Shown: positions 33,172 through 43,787 of the stretch, piece by piece
How the letters are laid out: each line of letters starts with the position of its first letter
Numbering within the stretch: position 1 is the first letter of the stretch
DNA from: Cephalotrichum gorgonifer
Lineage: Eukaryota > Ascomycota > Sordariomycetes > Microascales > Microascaceae
Direction: 5' to 3'
NCBI GenBank assembly: GCA_900312665.1
Contig: ONZQ02000002.1
Span: 62,001-126,000 of the forward strand
Length of the DNA: 64,000 nucleotides
Position numbers and translations under genes: made by a program
Notes under the pieces: model-generated
The model's input: the letters and a program-made list of their open reading frames with translations, nothing else
The model's database searches: none
What the model was told of the DNA's origin: nothing

Positions 33172-33932
33172 ATGTCGTCGTCAAACGTGTCCTCCGACCT
33201 TGTGTGGCAGGTTGTCCGTAAGTCGATTTTTCGAACGGCAAACATCGTCAGACCTGAAGAACCAGCACACTGACTCCCTTTCCGCGGCGCAGGCAACCAG
33301 AACAGCTACCTCGTCAAGAGGAAGAGCAACGGTTCTCCCCAGTTCTCGCGTGACCCCTTGAACCTCAAGAACATCCACACCCGGAAGGTACGGCGCATCG
33401 AAAACCCCAGGCGCAGTAGCGGCTCGAATTAGCGAATACTAACAGCTATCTAGTATGCCGGTTTCGTCAACGACAAGGTAGCGCTCCCCGTGCCGCGAGA
33501 TGCGAAGAAATACCCGATCCCGAACGAAGTCATATTCTAACGCAAGGACTAGGCCATTGGTGTCACCGCCAACGGCAAGCGCGGCGTGACCGTCTCCAGC
33601 AAGATCGCCAGCAACGTGAACCGCCCCGTCCGCTCCCTCAACACCTCCAACCTCGGTGACAACAAGAGCAACCGCAGGTATGCCAACCTCTTATTCCGAC
33701 AACCACGATGGGAATGCAGAGGAGATGCGGGATGCTGACCTTGATGATTTACCACAGGGCTTTCAAGGCCGTCGCCAACCTGACCTCGCAGAGCGGTTAC
33801 CGCATTGACCTCCGCGAGGCCGCCGTTGAGCGCGTCAGCGCCATCCGCCGCTCCCAGCGCCCGGTCAAGGCCGAGCCCGAGGCCAAGCTTAGGGGAAACA
33901 AGGCGCGCCAGGCTGCTGAGGCGTCGGCGTAA
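33172..33932 (+). CDS. RPL28: 60S ribosomal protein eL28
   Basis: eL28 is a eukaryote-specific large-subunit protein present in filamentous fungi, plants and animals but missing from Saccharomyces cerevisiae. Five exons (33172-33217, 33293-33387, 33454-33477, 33553-33677, 33758-33932) give 154 residues. The start MSSSNVSSDLVWQVVRNQNS followed by FLVKR-like SYLVKRKSNGSPQFSRDPLN is diagnostic. It continues with LKNIHTRKYAGFVNDKAIGV, the Lys/Arg-rich middle, and SQSGYRIDLREAAVERVSAI. One internal exon is just 24 bases (YAGFVNDK). All junctions keep frame with GT/AG. The intron-dense 5' half is typical of fungal ribosomal protein genes. The symbol follows the vertebrate/filamentous-fungal eL28 name and should not be confused with yeast RPL28, which is uL15. 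Confidence 0.94.
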
Positions 33933-35600
33933 GGATATGGAGGACGAGTGATAAAAGGTTGACGGGGAGGGGTATACTGGTTAGATGCGCCCGGGGGCGA
34001 CCAAGACCCACGCCGTGAGAGCGGCGAGACGAAACAAAACCAAATTCACAACGAAACCTATTCTCCGATGGTGTCCACATGTTGGAAATTCCGAATGTCA
34101 ATGTGCAAGGAAGTTTCCTAGAGGGAAAAAAATACGCCCGTGGTCGAAAGAATGGCTTGGGGCCCTTACCAAACGGACCAAGGGTGATGAGAGATGAGAC
34201 AAAAGTAGACTTGCTTCATACACGGGTCCCTGTTAACCCACGGCGCACGAGATACTCCCCCCATGCAGTAGTGTGTAAAGCATGAGTGCTCTTATCAGAC
34301 GCATCGAGCCGCCGCCTGTTTGCTCTGTTTTAGCCTCTGAGCCCTCACCACCTTACCTTGCGACGGCACGGATGGCGGTGCCTGTCTCGAGCGTTGTAGG
34401 AGGTTGTAGGATGAGATAGAATCTCTAACATCTGCGGATCTGCCGAAGGGTGTTTCAAGGCGTGGGTGGGCTGAGGGTGCTATGTAAAACCACGATTCCA
34501 CGGTCATGGGCGTCCTGGCCTTGACCTGCTAGTAGAGCTGGGTAGGTATCGTAATCTTTGAAAGACATGGCAGTTCCAGGGAAGAGAGGGTGTTCCACGC
34601 TGCTGGGGTTGAAGTGGGCCCTCCGGCCTCGCAGTCCATCAAACATTCTTTTACGTACAAGATGTCGCGAGGTAATACGTACAAGCCGGGCTATTCACAA
34701 TACTGGGCCGGCTAATTCTTCCTTGCCAATTGACCCCACCCAGGGAGGCATCACATACTCGTGCTTTGTGCTTGTATCAGCCGAGTTTCCTTCGCCTTGC
34801 CCTTGAACGTGGAGGTCTGACCGGAGCTTGACGTGGGGTACGGGAGGGTATTCCGCGGCTCCAACCCAGTCTTCACAGAATTGGCTCGGACTGGTCGCCA
34901 AAACGCCACCTGAGGGATTAACACCGTGGTCGGTGAAGTTGGGGGTCACTCCCGTTCCATCCAATCCGGAGGCATAATAATTCAGATGCTGTTTGGGGGA
35001 TCATGTGGCGGGAAATCACACATGGCAACCCCGCCGACGCAAAACAGGTGAGTAATAGCTGTATTAATACGAAGACACACTTCAAGCAATTTCCATGGTA
35101 GGTGAAGATAACTTGATTTACCCACCCGTAAGAGCTGCGTTGAGATGCCTCAGTTTCAGATAGCCGCGGTATTGAATCGCGTTTTACTCGTACGAGTTAA
35201 GTGACTGCTTGAAAGGTGGAGACTGTACAAACCGTACGAACAGGAAACGGAAGCCGGAAGGAAGCAGCTGAGCTATTACGCCGCCTAGACTCCGTACTTG
35301 TACCTGTTGTTGATGCCCCTCTTCCGATGCTGCTGCCCAATCACCCCTGCCCCTCCCCCTCCCCCGCCAAAAAAGAGCCAAGGTACTAGAGCTGCCCCTC
35401 CATCCCGATTGCGTTTGAGACGTACCCATGACCCCTCGTTCCTGTTGCGCCCCTTTCACCTACCCCCATGCCATCCATGTGCACCTTCCACCAGCAAATA
35501 TAAATAATTGTCAGGTCCATCTCGCTAGATTTTTCTCCATCCTCGGAAACAACAAACCATCTCGCCCACTCACTCCATCCACCACACTATATCCCCAATC
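33933..35600. other. Intergenic RPL28/MDH with one palindromic word
   Basis: No gene recognised in 1.7 kb. A minus-strand 89-codon frame (34695-34964) has no assignable features. ACTCGTACGAGT at 35186-35197 is a perfect 12-base palindrome of the dispersed word. From about 35330 the plus strand becomes C/T-rich, marking the MDH promoter and leader. Confidence 0.45.
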
Positions 35601-37066
35601 ATGTCTGACAAGAAGATCAAGGCCGGTAAGCTATCTCTTCATCCCCCGCCCTCAACGACCCAACGGCTCAACCCCACCATAATCCCGAGCTGCCCCCCCC
35701 GTTGTCCGTCCCCCGTCGCCATAGCAGCATACTAACGCGCTGCGGTTATAGTCGTTGCTGGTGCCTCCGGCGGCATTGGCCAGGTTCGTTCCTCGACATC
35801 TACAGACCGAGAGCTTTCGCACGGAGATTTACTTACAATCTTTTGATTTCCAGCCCCTCTCTCTCCTCCTCAAGCTCTCACCGCTCGTCGACGAGCTCTC
35901 GCTCGTTGATGTTGTCAACACCCCCGGCGTCGCTGCCGACCTGTCTCACATCTCATCCAAGGCCACTGTAGCCGGTTTCCTCCCCGCGACTGGCGGAGCC
36001 AAGGCCGCCTTCAAGGATGCCGACATTATCGTCATCCCCGCCGGTATTCCCCGTAAGTGACATTGACGGGCCGCGGCCTGGAGCAATGGGCCCCACAGGA
36101 AATATACGTACCTTGTGGTAGGTAGTAGCCGCTGACACTGAGTTCACAGGCAAGCCCGGTATGACCCGAGATGATCTCTTCAACATCAACGCGGGCATTG
36201 TCAAGGGCCTTATCCAGGACGCTGCCGAGGTTGCCCCCAACGCCTACATCCTTGTCATCTCCAACCCCGTCAACTCGACTGTTCCGATCTCTGCCGAGGT
36301 CCTCAAGAACAACAACGTCTTCAACGCCCAGCGCCTCTTCGGTGTTACCACCCTCGACATTGTCCGGGCCGAGACTTTTGTTTCCGAGATCTCCGGCCAG
36401 GCCGTCGCCGATCTGACCGTCCCCGTCATTGGCGGCCACTCTGGAGAGACCATCGTCCCTCTGTTCAGCCAGGTCACTCCCTCGGTGACCATTCCCGATG
36501 ACAAGTACGATGCCTTGGTCAACCGCGTTCAGTTCGGCGGTGATGAGGTTGTCAAGGCTAAGGATGGCCTCGGCTCTGCTACCCTCTCCATGGCCTATGC
36601 CGGATTCCGGTAAGTAGCATCATCAGGGAGGAATTTGATATGCAACAAGCGGGCTAACCTGACGTCTTCTTCCTCTTTAGATTCGCTGAGAAGGTCCTGA
36701 GGGCTGTCAAGGGCGAGAAGGGCCTCGTTGAGCCCAGCTTTGTTTACCTCCCCGGTGTCCCCGGCGGTGCCGAGATCGCCGAGAAGACCGGCTGCGATTT
36801 CTTCTCCGTCCCCATCGAACTTGGGGTGAGTTACTACTCGGGTGGTATGTCTATATTGTTAGTCCCACTGCTAACTTCTGTAACAGCCCAACGGTGCCGA
36901 GAAGGCAATTGATGTGCTTGGTAACATTACGGAGAAGGAGAAGAAGCTGCTGGCTGCCTGCACTGCGGGTCTCAAGGGTAACATTGAGAAGGGCGTCGCC
37001 TTTGTCAAGAACCCCCCTGCTCCTGCTGCGCCTGCTGCGCCTGCTGCCGCCCCTGCTCAAAAGTGA
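35601..37066 (+). CDS. NAD-dependent malate dehydrogenase, non-mitochondrial form
   Basis: Catalyses malate/oxaloacetate interconversion. Six exons (35601-35625, 35752-35783, 35854-36052, 36150-36609, 36681-36825, 36887-37066) give 346 residues. The N-terminus MSDKKIKAVVAGASGGIGQP goes straight into the dinucleotide-binding loop with no presequence, so it is not the mitochondrial isoform. Further landmarks are the NAD-specific aspartate in LSLVDVVNTPG, the active-site mobile loop IPAGIPRKPGMTRDD, the substrate arginine in LDIVRAETFV, and the catalytic histidine in VIGGHSGETIVP. The C-terminus carries a Pro/Ala-rich extension (PPAPAAPAAPAAAPAQK), unusual but seen in some fungal MDHs. It lacks a C-terminal SKL-type signal, so cytosolic location is the simplest reading. 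Exons 1 and 2 are very short. Confidence 0.94.
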
Positions 37067-37490
37067 ATAACCCCTACCTCTGTCTCTTCGAGTAAATTGA
37101 ATGGGTTACCTGGCCGCGAAATATCGGACATAGCCAGCAATAGACACACAAAATGGAGTCATTAGTGATGCGATCGAGTGGCTGATTTTTTTCTTTCTTT
37201 ATTTCTCTTAGGCTGTGATTCAAGGTTGGATCAAATATTGAATGGGGGAACAAGGTGGGAATGCATCCCCCCACAACGAGCCATGAGGTAGGAGGGGCTG
37301 TTGGGGCCGAGTAATAAGGCGGTGGGTGGTAGATGTTTGTTATAAACGGTGGCCGATGACACTGGAGACATAAAGGCCCTTGCGCGAGCAACACGATGTA
37401 ACCAGCTCCATGGGACAGTCCCCTCCTCATACCTCGCTTTCTAGTAATTCATTACATTCATTATATCGTGGGGCGTCCGTCCCGTAGCTG
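37067..37490. other. Convergent spacer MDH/TRS33
   Basis: 3' regions of two convergent genes. No feature beyond short frames. Confidence 0.45.
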
Positions 37491-38480
37491 TTATGACCTT
37501 ATTGGAACCGTCTTAATTTGGAAAACAGCGCAGGGGAGCTCGCTCGCGTCCGCTTGCACTGTTGCGTTTATGCCCATAGCGGCAAGGGCGCCTCGTATTA
37601 TCCCACATGGTACGAGTAGGAACTTCGGAAGGGATTAGCTGGTGCCGGCGCCCCCAGATCTGCTGTAGATAGGAGTTTGGGGGGAGGGAGAAAGGAGGTT
37701 CGTACCGGTGCGGCCCTGGCGACTGCTCGGCCCCCGGGCTCGGTGCTCACTCGTGATATCGGGCGGAAGGTGTTGTCGGTTAACACATAGACGCCCTGGT
37801 AGGAGTCGCCTCGGATTAGCATCTTGTCGGTTAGAACGCTTGCGGTTCCCGATTAAGGTACCGGGCAGGGAGGGAGTAGGTATCAGGGCTGAGAACGAAC
37901 GCGGTGGTTGGTCTTTAGATTGTCGACTTGCTTCCGAAACACTAGGGACCACAAGTCCTTGCAAATGAATTTTATCGCGTCTAGAGTCTCGTTGAACTTG
38001 GGACGGTCTCGAGAGAACCTAGTGAGAGAGATCGTGAGCACTTGACATCTTCTAGGCTCCTCGCCCGACCCCTAGGCATGCCGAGATGGAGACCGGGCCG
38101 GGGGGGTGTCGGGTGGGGAGGCGAGCCCAAGCTCTCCGCCTGCTGCGCAGAGAGAGAGGAGGGGTCCATTTTGGCGGTAGAACTAACCTCTCCACGATGC
38201 CCTGTCCAACGCGATACCCCACCATATCTAGCCGGTAGGCCGCCGCCTCCCTCTCCTCCTCCTCACCTAGTCTGCGAACACCGCCATGCGATGCGACGGT
38301 GGAGTCCCCGGTGGGCGGAGACTCCTGGCTACTCTCTTCCGAGGGCGGCTCGAGCTCGTTTGTTACGCGGTAGGCGAGAGGGACGAGCTCGATTAGGAGG
38401 AAGTCGAGGGTCGAGATGTTGAGGAAGGACGCGGTGGGATCTGTTGAGTTGTAGGGCGGCATGGTGGCCGTGAAGGACAT
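37491..38480 (-). CDS. TRS33: TRAPP complex subunit Trs33 (TRAPPC6)
   Basis: Trs33 is a core subunit of the TRAPP complexes, the Rab-activating tethering factors of ER-Golgi and Golgi traffic. Four minus-strand exons (38188-38480, 37901-38018, 37706-37795, 37491-37622) give 210 residues. The Bet3-like fold is recognisable throughout: FLNISTLDFLLIELVPLAYR at the N-terminus, RLDMVGYRVGQGIVERFSRD, IKFICKDLWSLVFRKQVDNL, GVYVLTDNTFRPISRVS, and the C-terminal PCGIIRGALAAMGINATVQA with FQIKTVP. A Glu/Ser-rich insertion separates the first two blocks, as in other filamentous fungi. The frame stays open upstream of 38480 but with GTG only and proline-rich composition, so I start at the ATG of MSFTATMPPYN. 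Confidence 0.9.
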
Positions 38481-39248
38481 CCGTTCTGTCGGTGGCGGCG
38501 AAGGGGGGGAGGGGGGAGGGCGGCGCGTCAAGGGCCGTCTTCGAGACCAACGTGGCTCGGGAGCGGTGGTTCTGTCGTCGGGTTCAGACGCGGGTGTCGT
38601 GGCTGGTTGGGGGAAAGGGGTTGGCGACGGAGATTGGCGAGGCACTATAGAGGCACCACTATACAGTAACTATAGAAGGTCCGTAGATAGTGATGGGATG
38701 GCGGTCCTGATGCGCAAGCGTGTGGCAAGAAGTCGTGGTTCTACAGGTGGGCTCGACTATAGGACTGGATGGAGGTGTTTGAGGGTTTGACGAATCCAGC
38801 ACTGAGCAAGCTTCCAGATTGGGAGCTGGTGACGGGGAATGGAAGGGGGGTGTGCGGGGCCGATGCACGGATCGCTCTCAGCCAATTTGGCGACTAGGAG
38901 TATGTACGAATCAATCTCACCACTAGAGCTAGAGGTCACCACGGCAAAGTTCACCCACGCTACAGCAAAGAAGGCATGTCGACGAGAGTGCCGCTACAAT
39001 CGTGATAGAAACCCCGAAATCGATGCCGCACCCGTATCTATGCCCACAATAACCGTGCTGTCCCATCCTTCATTTCATAGCCCGTTGAATACATAAAAAC
39101 CCGGCCTAACTTTTATGGCGCTTTACGGGCAACCTACTTCTTGAATCCATATAACGCAGAACCTTCCGCAAGATGAAAACGACCCCAAAAGATAGAAAAA
39201 AAATGCGAGAAAAAAAGACATGCAACCCTTGGGTCAAGAGAATTCACT
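38481..39248. other. Spacer between DUF2423 gene and TRS33
   Basis: Between two minus-strand genes. It contains the TRS33 promoter with a GC-rich leader next to the gene. No coding frame recognised. Confidence 0.45.
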
Positions 39249-39754
39249 TCATGCCTTGCCCTTCCCCTTCCTCTTCTTCATGTCCTTGTACTTGGTGAAC
39301 ACTATCCGAGACTTGGTTTTCCTCCTCCTCTCAAGGTTCTTCTTGAGAGCACGCTGAGTGGCGCTGAGGGTCTTCTGTGCAGAGTCGACATCCATTGCTA
39401 GGCGAGGATTAGAGCCATAATATCACGATGTGAGATCTACACCGAGCTCAAACTTACCTTCGCTCTCTTCCGCTTGCTTGGGTGAGTCGACGCCATCTGG
39501 GATACAATGTCAGACAGCGGGAACGAGCGAGAGGGTAACGGGGGTAGGCGGTCGTGGCGCCGGTTTCACATACCGTCGGACGCAAGATCGTCAGTCTTCA
39601 TCTCGGCATCCACTATGGGCTTCGGCTGGTTGGCGACTTCCATGAGCTTCGCCGATAGGCGCTCTGCCCTCGCATCCTCAACGGGGCCGAAGACATTGGC
39701 CTTCAGTTTCCTGTTGTTGGCCTTCCTTGCGTTTGATCTTAAACCCCTGGCCAT
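39249..39754 (-). CDS. DUF2423 nucleolar-type basic protein (YBL028C-like)
   Basis: Three minus-strand exons (39574-39754, 39458-39496, 39249-39397) give 122 residues. The N-terminus MARGLRSNARKANNRKLKAN followed by VFGPVEDARAERLSAKLMEV is the DUF2423 pattern of fungal proteins related to yeast Ybl028c, a nucleolar protein of unknown role. The C-terminus is strongly basic (KKNLERRRKTKSRIVFTKYK, then DMKKRKGKGKA), typical of ribosome-assembly factors. The middle is short, acidic and variable. Molecular function is not known; the ribosome link is inference from the family and charge. Confidence 0.8.
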
Positions 39755-40863
39755 GGTTACGAAACTCGTAGGAACTGGGGAGAGAGAGAGGTTTGAGATG
39801 CGGAACCACTACAAGCGGTATGAGATGCGATAAGAGTTCCTGAATTTGCGGTGTGGTGAGTATAGTATGGTCGACAGGCTTCGAGTATGGAGGGTCGGCA
39901 GAAAAGGAATAAAAAGAAAAAAAAAGTACTTTAGGTTGTTCCACATCTTTAGGCACTAGTGTGTAGGTACTCTTGGGATGGGATATAAAGCGCTGGTTGG
40001 CGAAGTACCGCCCTGAGCGAGTGGGGTGCCGACCACTCGGGGACCACCCATGTCGTTTCTGCCGTGCGATACCGCCCAACTTCTCGCGACGTCCGGCGAC
40101 CTACAGGCTCGCCTCGGTTTGGTTTTTGAACCGGCCGACCTCTTTGTAGGCAACACCTACACCATCTATCGATCTATTGGACGACCGAGTACATCGTAGG
40201 AGACAACCTAGACGCGAAGAACCCGAATCCGCCCTCGATTACACCTCCGCACCCCGGCTCCACGACGTCATCACCGCGATCCGATCTGCCCGACAGGCTG
40301 ACCCGCGACCTGACAGCGTTTGCCCTGTGACATTCCCCAACCCTCGCCCACGCTGCGAGGAGTGGACCGGGGCGAATCCGCGACGTTTTAATCCTACTCC
40401 GTACCGGTTGTGCACACACACAAGTACCATTGTCGAATGCTGGCGCCTGTCGCGCCCGTTGCTCCTTCCTTGGCAGAACGCTGTATAACCCCGCCTTGAA
40501 GTCGATTGCAAGATCGGGCCAGCAGCTAGGACCCTAGCTTCTCGAAAGGTCTGGCTTCGACAGGCCTATCAAAAATCCTTCTATTCACCAGGTAGTTCCC
40601 ATTCCGGCTGGGAACTTCGTCCTTCGCGCCTTCTCTTTTGAGGCGACGTGCGCCTGTGCTGCTACGCAATACCCTCACGATACCCCCGCCTACGCCAAAG
40701 CCGCCCTTTAAATCCTTCGCCCTTCCTAATACAACTCTGCGCAATCTGCGTATAGAGCTGTGCCTGCCGCGTTTCGCACGATACACCACCCGTTCGCCAA
40801 CTCTTTCGACACGTCCTTCTCTCCCTCACGAAGTAGGAACAGGGTCATTCGACCTCGCTTGAG
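39755..40863. other. Divergent spacer DUF2423/SIZ1
   Basis: A 1.1 kb promoter region shared by two divergent genes. C-rich leader composition precedes the SIZ1 start. A frame on the minus strand over 40726-41058 is the shadow of SIZ1 exon 1. No additional gene. Confidence 0.45.
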
Positions 40864-42810
40864 ATGTCGCAACGACCTGTTGCATACCAGGAGGTGAATG
40901 CGCTTCTCAGGCAGGTTCAAGTTGGCAATCTCCTCGTCCGACAGCTTCAGACCATATGTGGCAATAATGGGCTCAGCCGCGGCGGCGTAAAGGCTGACCT
41001 GCGAAACCGCATCGTGAATCGTAAGTCTCTCGCTCGCCATACGACCTGCATATCCCATCTCCCTCTCTGTACATTGGCATGTGCTAACCCGCCGTCCTCA
41101 GTGATACAGTCGGCGTACAACACAAATGATGCGGCGCTGTTCTATAAGCTCAAGGAAGAGATCGAGGCCGTCGCAGCGGGAAAGTCAATCCCACAGCCGA
41201 ACTCGCTACCTGCGCCACCCCATCCGCCAAGTTACCACGCAACTTCCGCCATGCCTCCGTGGCAGCATCATCCCGCACAACGTCCCTCACAACCTCCCTA
41301 CCCGGGGCGTCCGAACCAAGCCTCTACCTCGTCCGGAACACACCCGAACTCGCTCGTCTTCAAGTCGAGCCCGTTCTACGAGCCCATAACCCTTCTCGGG
41401 AAAGTCCACGAATGCGACGGTAAGTTTTCTTTACTCCTACCAAGGCCATAGTTTGGCACGTCTATGCATGCTAATGTCCGATGATGTGGCTAGCGATGGC
41501 ACACCATAGGAACACCGTGTCGGTACCCATCAGGCTTTCAGATCACCCAGATCTCGAGAAATGTGTGAGCGGCAAGGAATATAGGGTTATGTTGTTTTGC
41601 GCAGATAGCCTTTCCGGCCCGCAAGACGTATGCTTTCCCCACAGCTCGGAGCTGAAGGTGAATGGGGGGGAAATAAAGGCCAACCTCCGCGGGCTGAAGA
41701 AGAAACCCGGCTCTACTCGGCCTGTGGACATCACGGACTCTCTGCGGCTGAGGGCCACCTACGTTAACAACGTTGAGTTTACCTACGCCCTCACCAACAA
41801 GGTAGGCAAAGAAGGAAATGTCTGACACTGCCCACTACCCCCCAACTACCCCGCCACTACACTTGAGCCGTCACCCATCAGCTTGCCTACCTGAACCTGG
41901 CTGACCCGTTGGTTCCTGGCAGAAATTCTATCTTGCCATCATGTTGTGCAAGATTGCAAAAGCCGAAGATCTTGTGGCCCGGATACGGAATGGAAAGCGG
42001 ATTCTGAAAGCGACGGTGGTTCGTGATTGTGAGTACCATCTCGGGGGCGACGGGTAAGGTGCTTCCTCTGATAGTTGAATACTGACCGGCCTACTCTAGT
42101 AATCAACAAGTCGAACGATCCGGACATCGAGACGACCGCTCAGGTGATGTCATTGAAATGCCCGTTGTCGTACATGCGACTGAGTCTCCCCTGTCGCGGT
42201 GTGGGGTGTAACCACGTGAGATGCTTCGACGCCACTTCATACCTTCAGCTCCAAGAGCAAGGCCCCCAATGGGTGTGTCCCATATGTAATGGGCCTGCAC
42301 CATTCGACCAGTTGGCCGTTGACGAGTAAGTGGAGGCCTAACGTGAGGCTGGCTTTTGCACCCCGACTAACGCGTTCCCCGCATAGGTATGTCTTGGACA
42401 TACTGTCGAAAACACCTAGAGACCTGGAACAGGTGACGATTGGGCTGAACGGAGAGTGGAAGCTACCCGAGTCACCACGAGTAGCGCCACGGAGGAGCAC
42501 GGCGAGCTTCGATCTCGTCGATGATCTTGAAATGTCATCAACAAACTCGGTAGGGGTGAGCAAGTCGTCGGTGACGCCGAGCAGGTCAATAGCACCGAGT
42601 CTCGGAACACCTTCGATGAGTGACACACGTGAAAGCCCCGCGATACCATCTCGGCCAGCCGGAGGCACGAGCTCCAAGCGGCCAGCGCCGGCGGTAATCG
42701 ATCTTACCCTTTCGTCGGACGACGAGGATTCGGCTCCTCCAGCACCCAAGCGACAGCAGCTGAGCTTTAACGGTGTACAGAACCCAAGGTTCAACGGATA
42801 CTATCCATGA
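40864..42810 (+). CDS. SIZ1: SIZ/PIAS-type E3 SUMO ligase
   Basis: Transfers SUMO from Ubc9 to nuclear substrates such as PCNA and septins. Six exons (40864-41020, 41102-41419, 41494-41801, 41923-42028, 42100-42325, 42387-42810) join exactly in frame to give 512 residues. In order: an N-terminal SAP DNA-binding motif (LVRQLQTICGNNGLSRGGVK, about residues 22-50), a Pro-rich linker, the PINIT domain (about 136-300, ending in the LINKS/TAQVMSLK region), and the SP-RING. The zinc ligands of the SP-RING lie in KCPLSYMRLSLPCRG, GCNHVRCFDATSYLQL and WVCPICNGPAPFDQL (about 315-360). Near residue 474 there is a SUMO-interacting motif with an acidic tail, VIDLTLSSDDED. The short C-terminus after the motif resembles single Siz proteins of Sordariomycetes. 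Confidence 0.94.
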
Positions 42811-43787
42811 GCGGGTGAACAACGTTCAAGCTCGTCCTGCCCCGGGGGGTATGGTGTGTCATTTTATTTTGTTTGGAGCGGGGATACTTGTACTTGGCGA
42901 GATAATTTCCATTGGCTAGGGCGCCATGACTCCCTCGGCAGCGATGAGGAAGATTCACGGGCCGGATGGGATGAAATGCCTTGCTTTCCATGAGAGAAAG
43001 CCGGAGGCAAGGGAAATTGCTAGAAGACGCGGTTTGACTTGCGGGAAGTCTGCGACTACTACCGGAGAGCGGAGGACCAGAGGAGGGGCGCCATTTGCTG
43101 ATACCCATGTACAATGCGCGGTGCGCGGCGCAACGGTTGGGGTGTAAATAGACAATTCTAGGGATGGATCCCTTTTGAGGACAACGAACGGTATAGATGT
43201 GCACTTATCACCCCCGAGCTGAGCCGAGCAGTACTTTGAGGCGGCATCCAGAGTGAAGAGCGAAGGGAATCTCAGGGGCAGCAGGGTGGTGGTGAAGATG
43301 GGATCACGTGATACCGCGACAGTGCAGTGGACGGCGGGCTTCGCGGTCGATCCACGGTCCCTCAAGGTCCCCAAGGTCCCGTCCCCGTCCTCGTCAAGGC
43401 CGTATTACACACAAATACTATTATTTTAAAGCAATTTCCTCTTGCATCATTTCTCAAGTCGTCTTTTATTATCAAGTCATCCTTGTGAGTTCTCGTGTCC
43501 CTCTGAACCTGAACCCTGAATCGATTCACCTAGAAGAGGCCAACTTGTACTAATGAGACCGACCTGGTCCCATCGATTTTAGTCCCCTCCTTGAAACCCC
43601 TCTGCAGCTTACTTTTTTTTGATCTGAAGAGAGGAAATTGAAGGAAGAGAATTGAGATTGAGATGGATGTTGATTAAAAGGGCGTGTTTTTGTTTTTCAT
43701 CCGCCGGCCGTGGATCTCATCTGGAGTTGCGAGCGAGAGCAGATCTGAAGCAAGAACACAAGGAGCACCAGCCCCTGAGTCGGCATC
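42811..43787. other. Intergenic SIZ1/LAS21
   Basis: No gene recognised. ATCACGTGAT at 43303-43312 is a palindromic E-box (Cbf1/bHLH-type core) about 480 bases before LAS21. The stretch from 43400 to 43780 is AT-richer and is probably the LAS21 promoter and leader. Confidence 0.4.

Noticed and set aside
34695..34964. An 89-codon minus-strand frame that might be a small gene.
   Set aside because: No homology recognised, no introns or leader signature, and no conserved motif; treated as chance.
37064..37130. Reading through the MDH stop codon gives Ser-Lys-Leu after about nine codons, recalling cryptic peroxisomal signals on fungal glycolytic enzymes.
   Set aside because: The SKL is followed by more residues (NGLPGR...) before the next stop, so it would not be C-terminal and cannot act as a PTS1.
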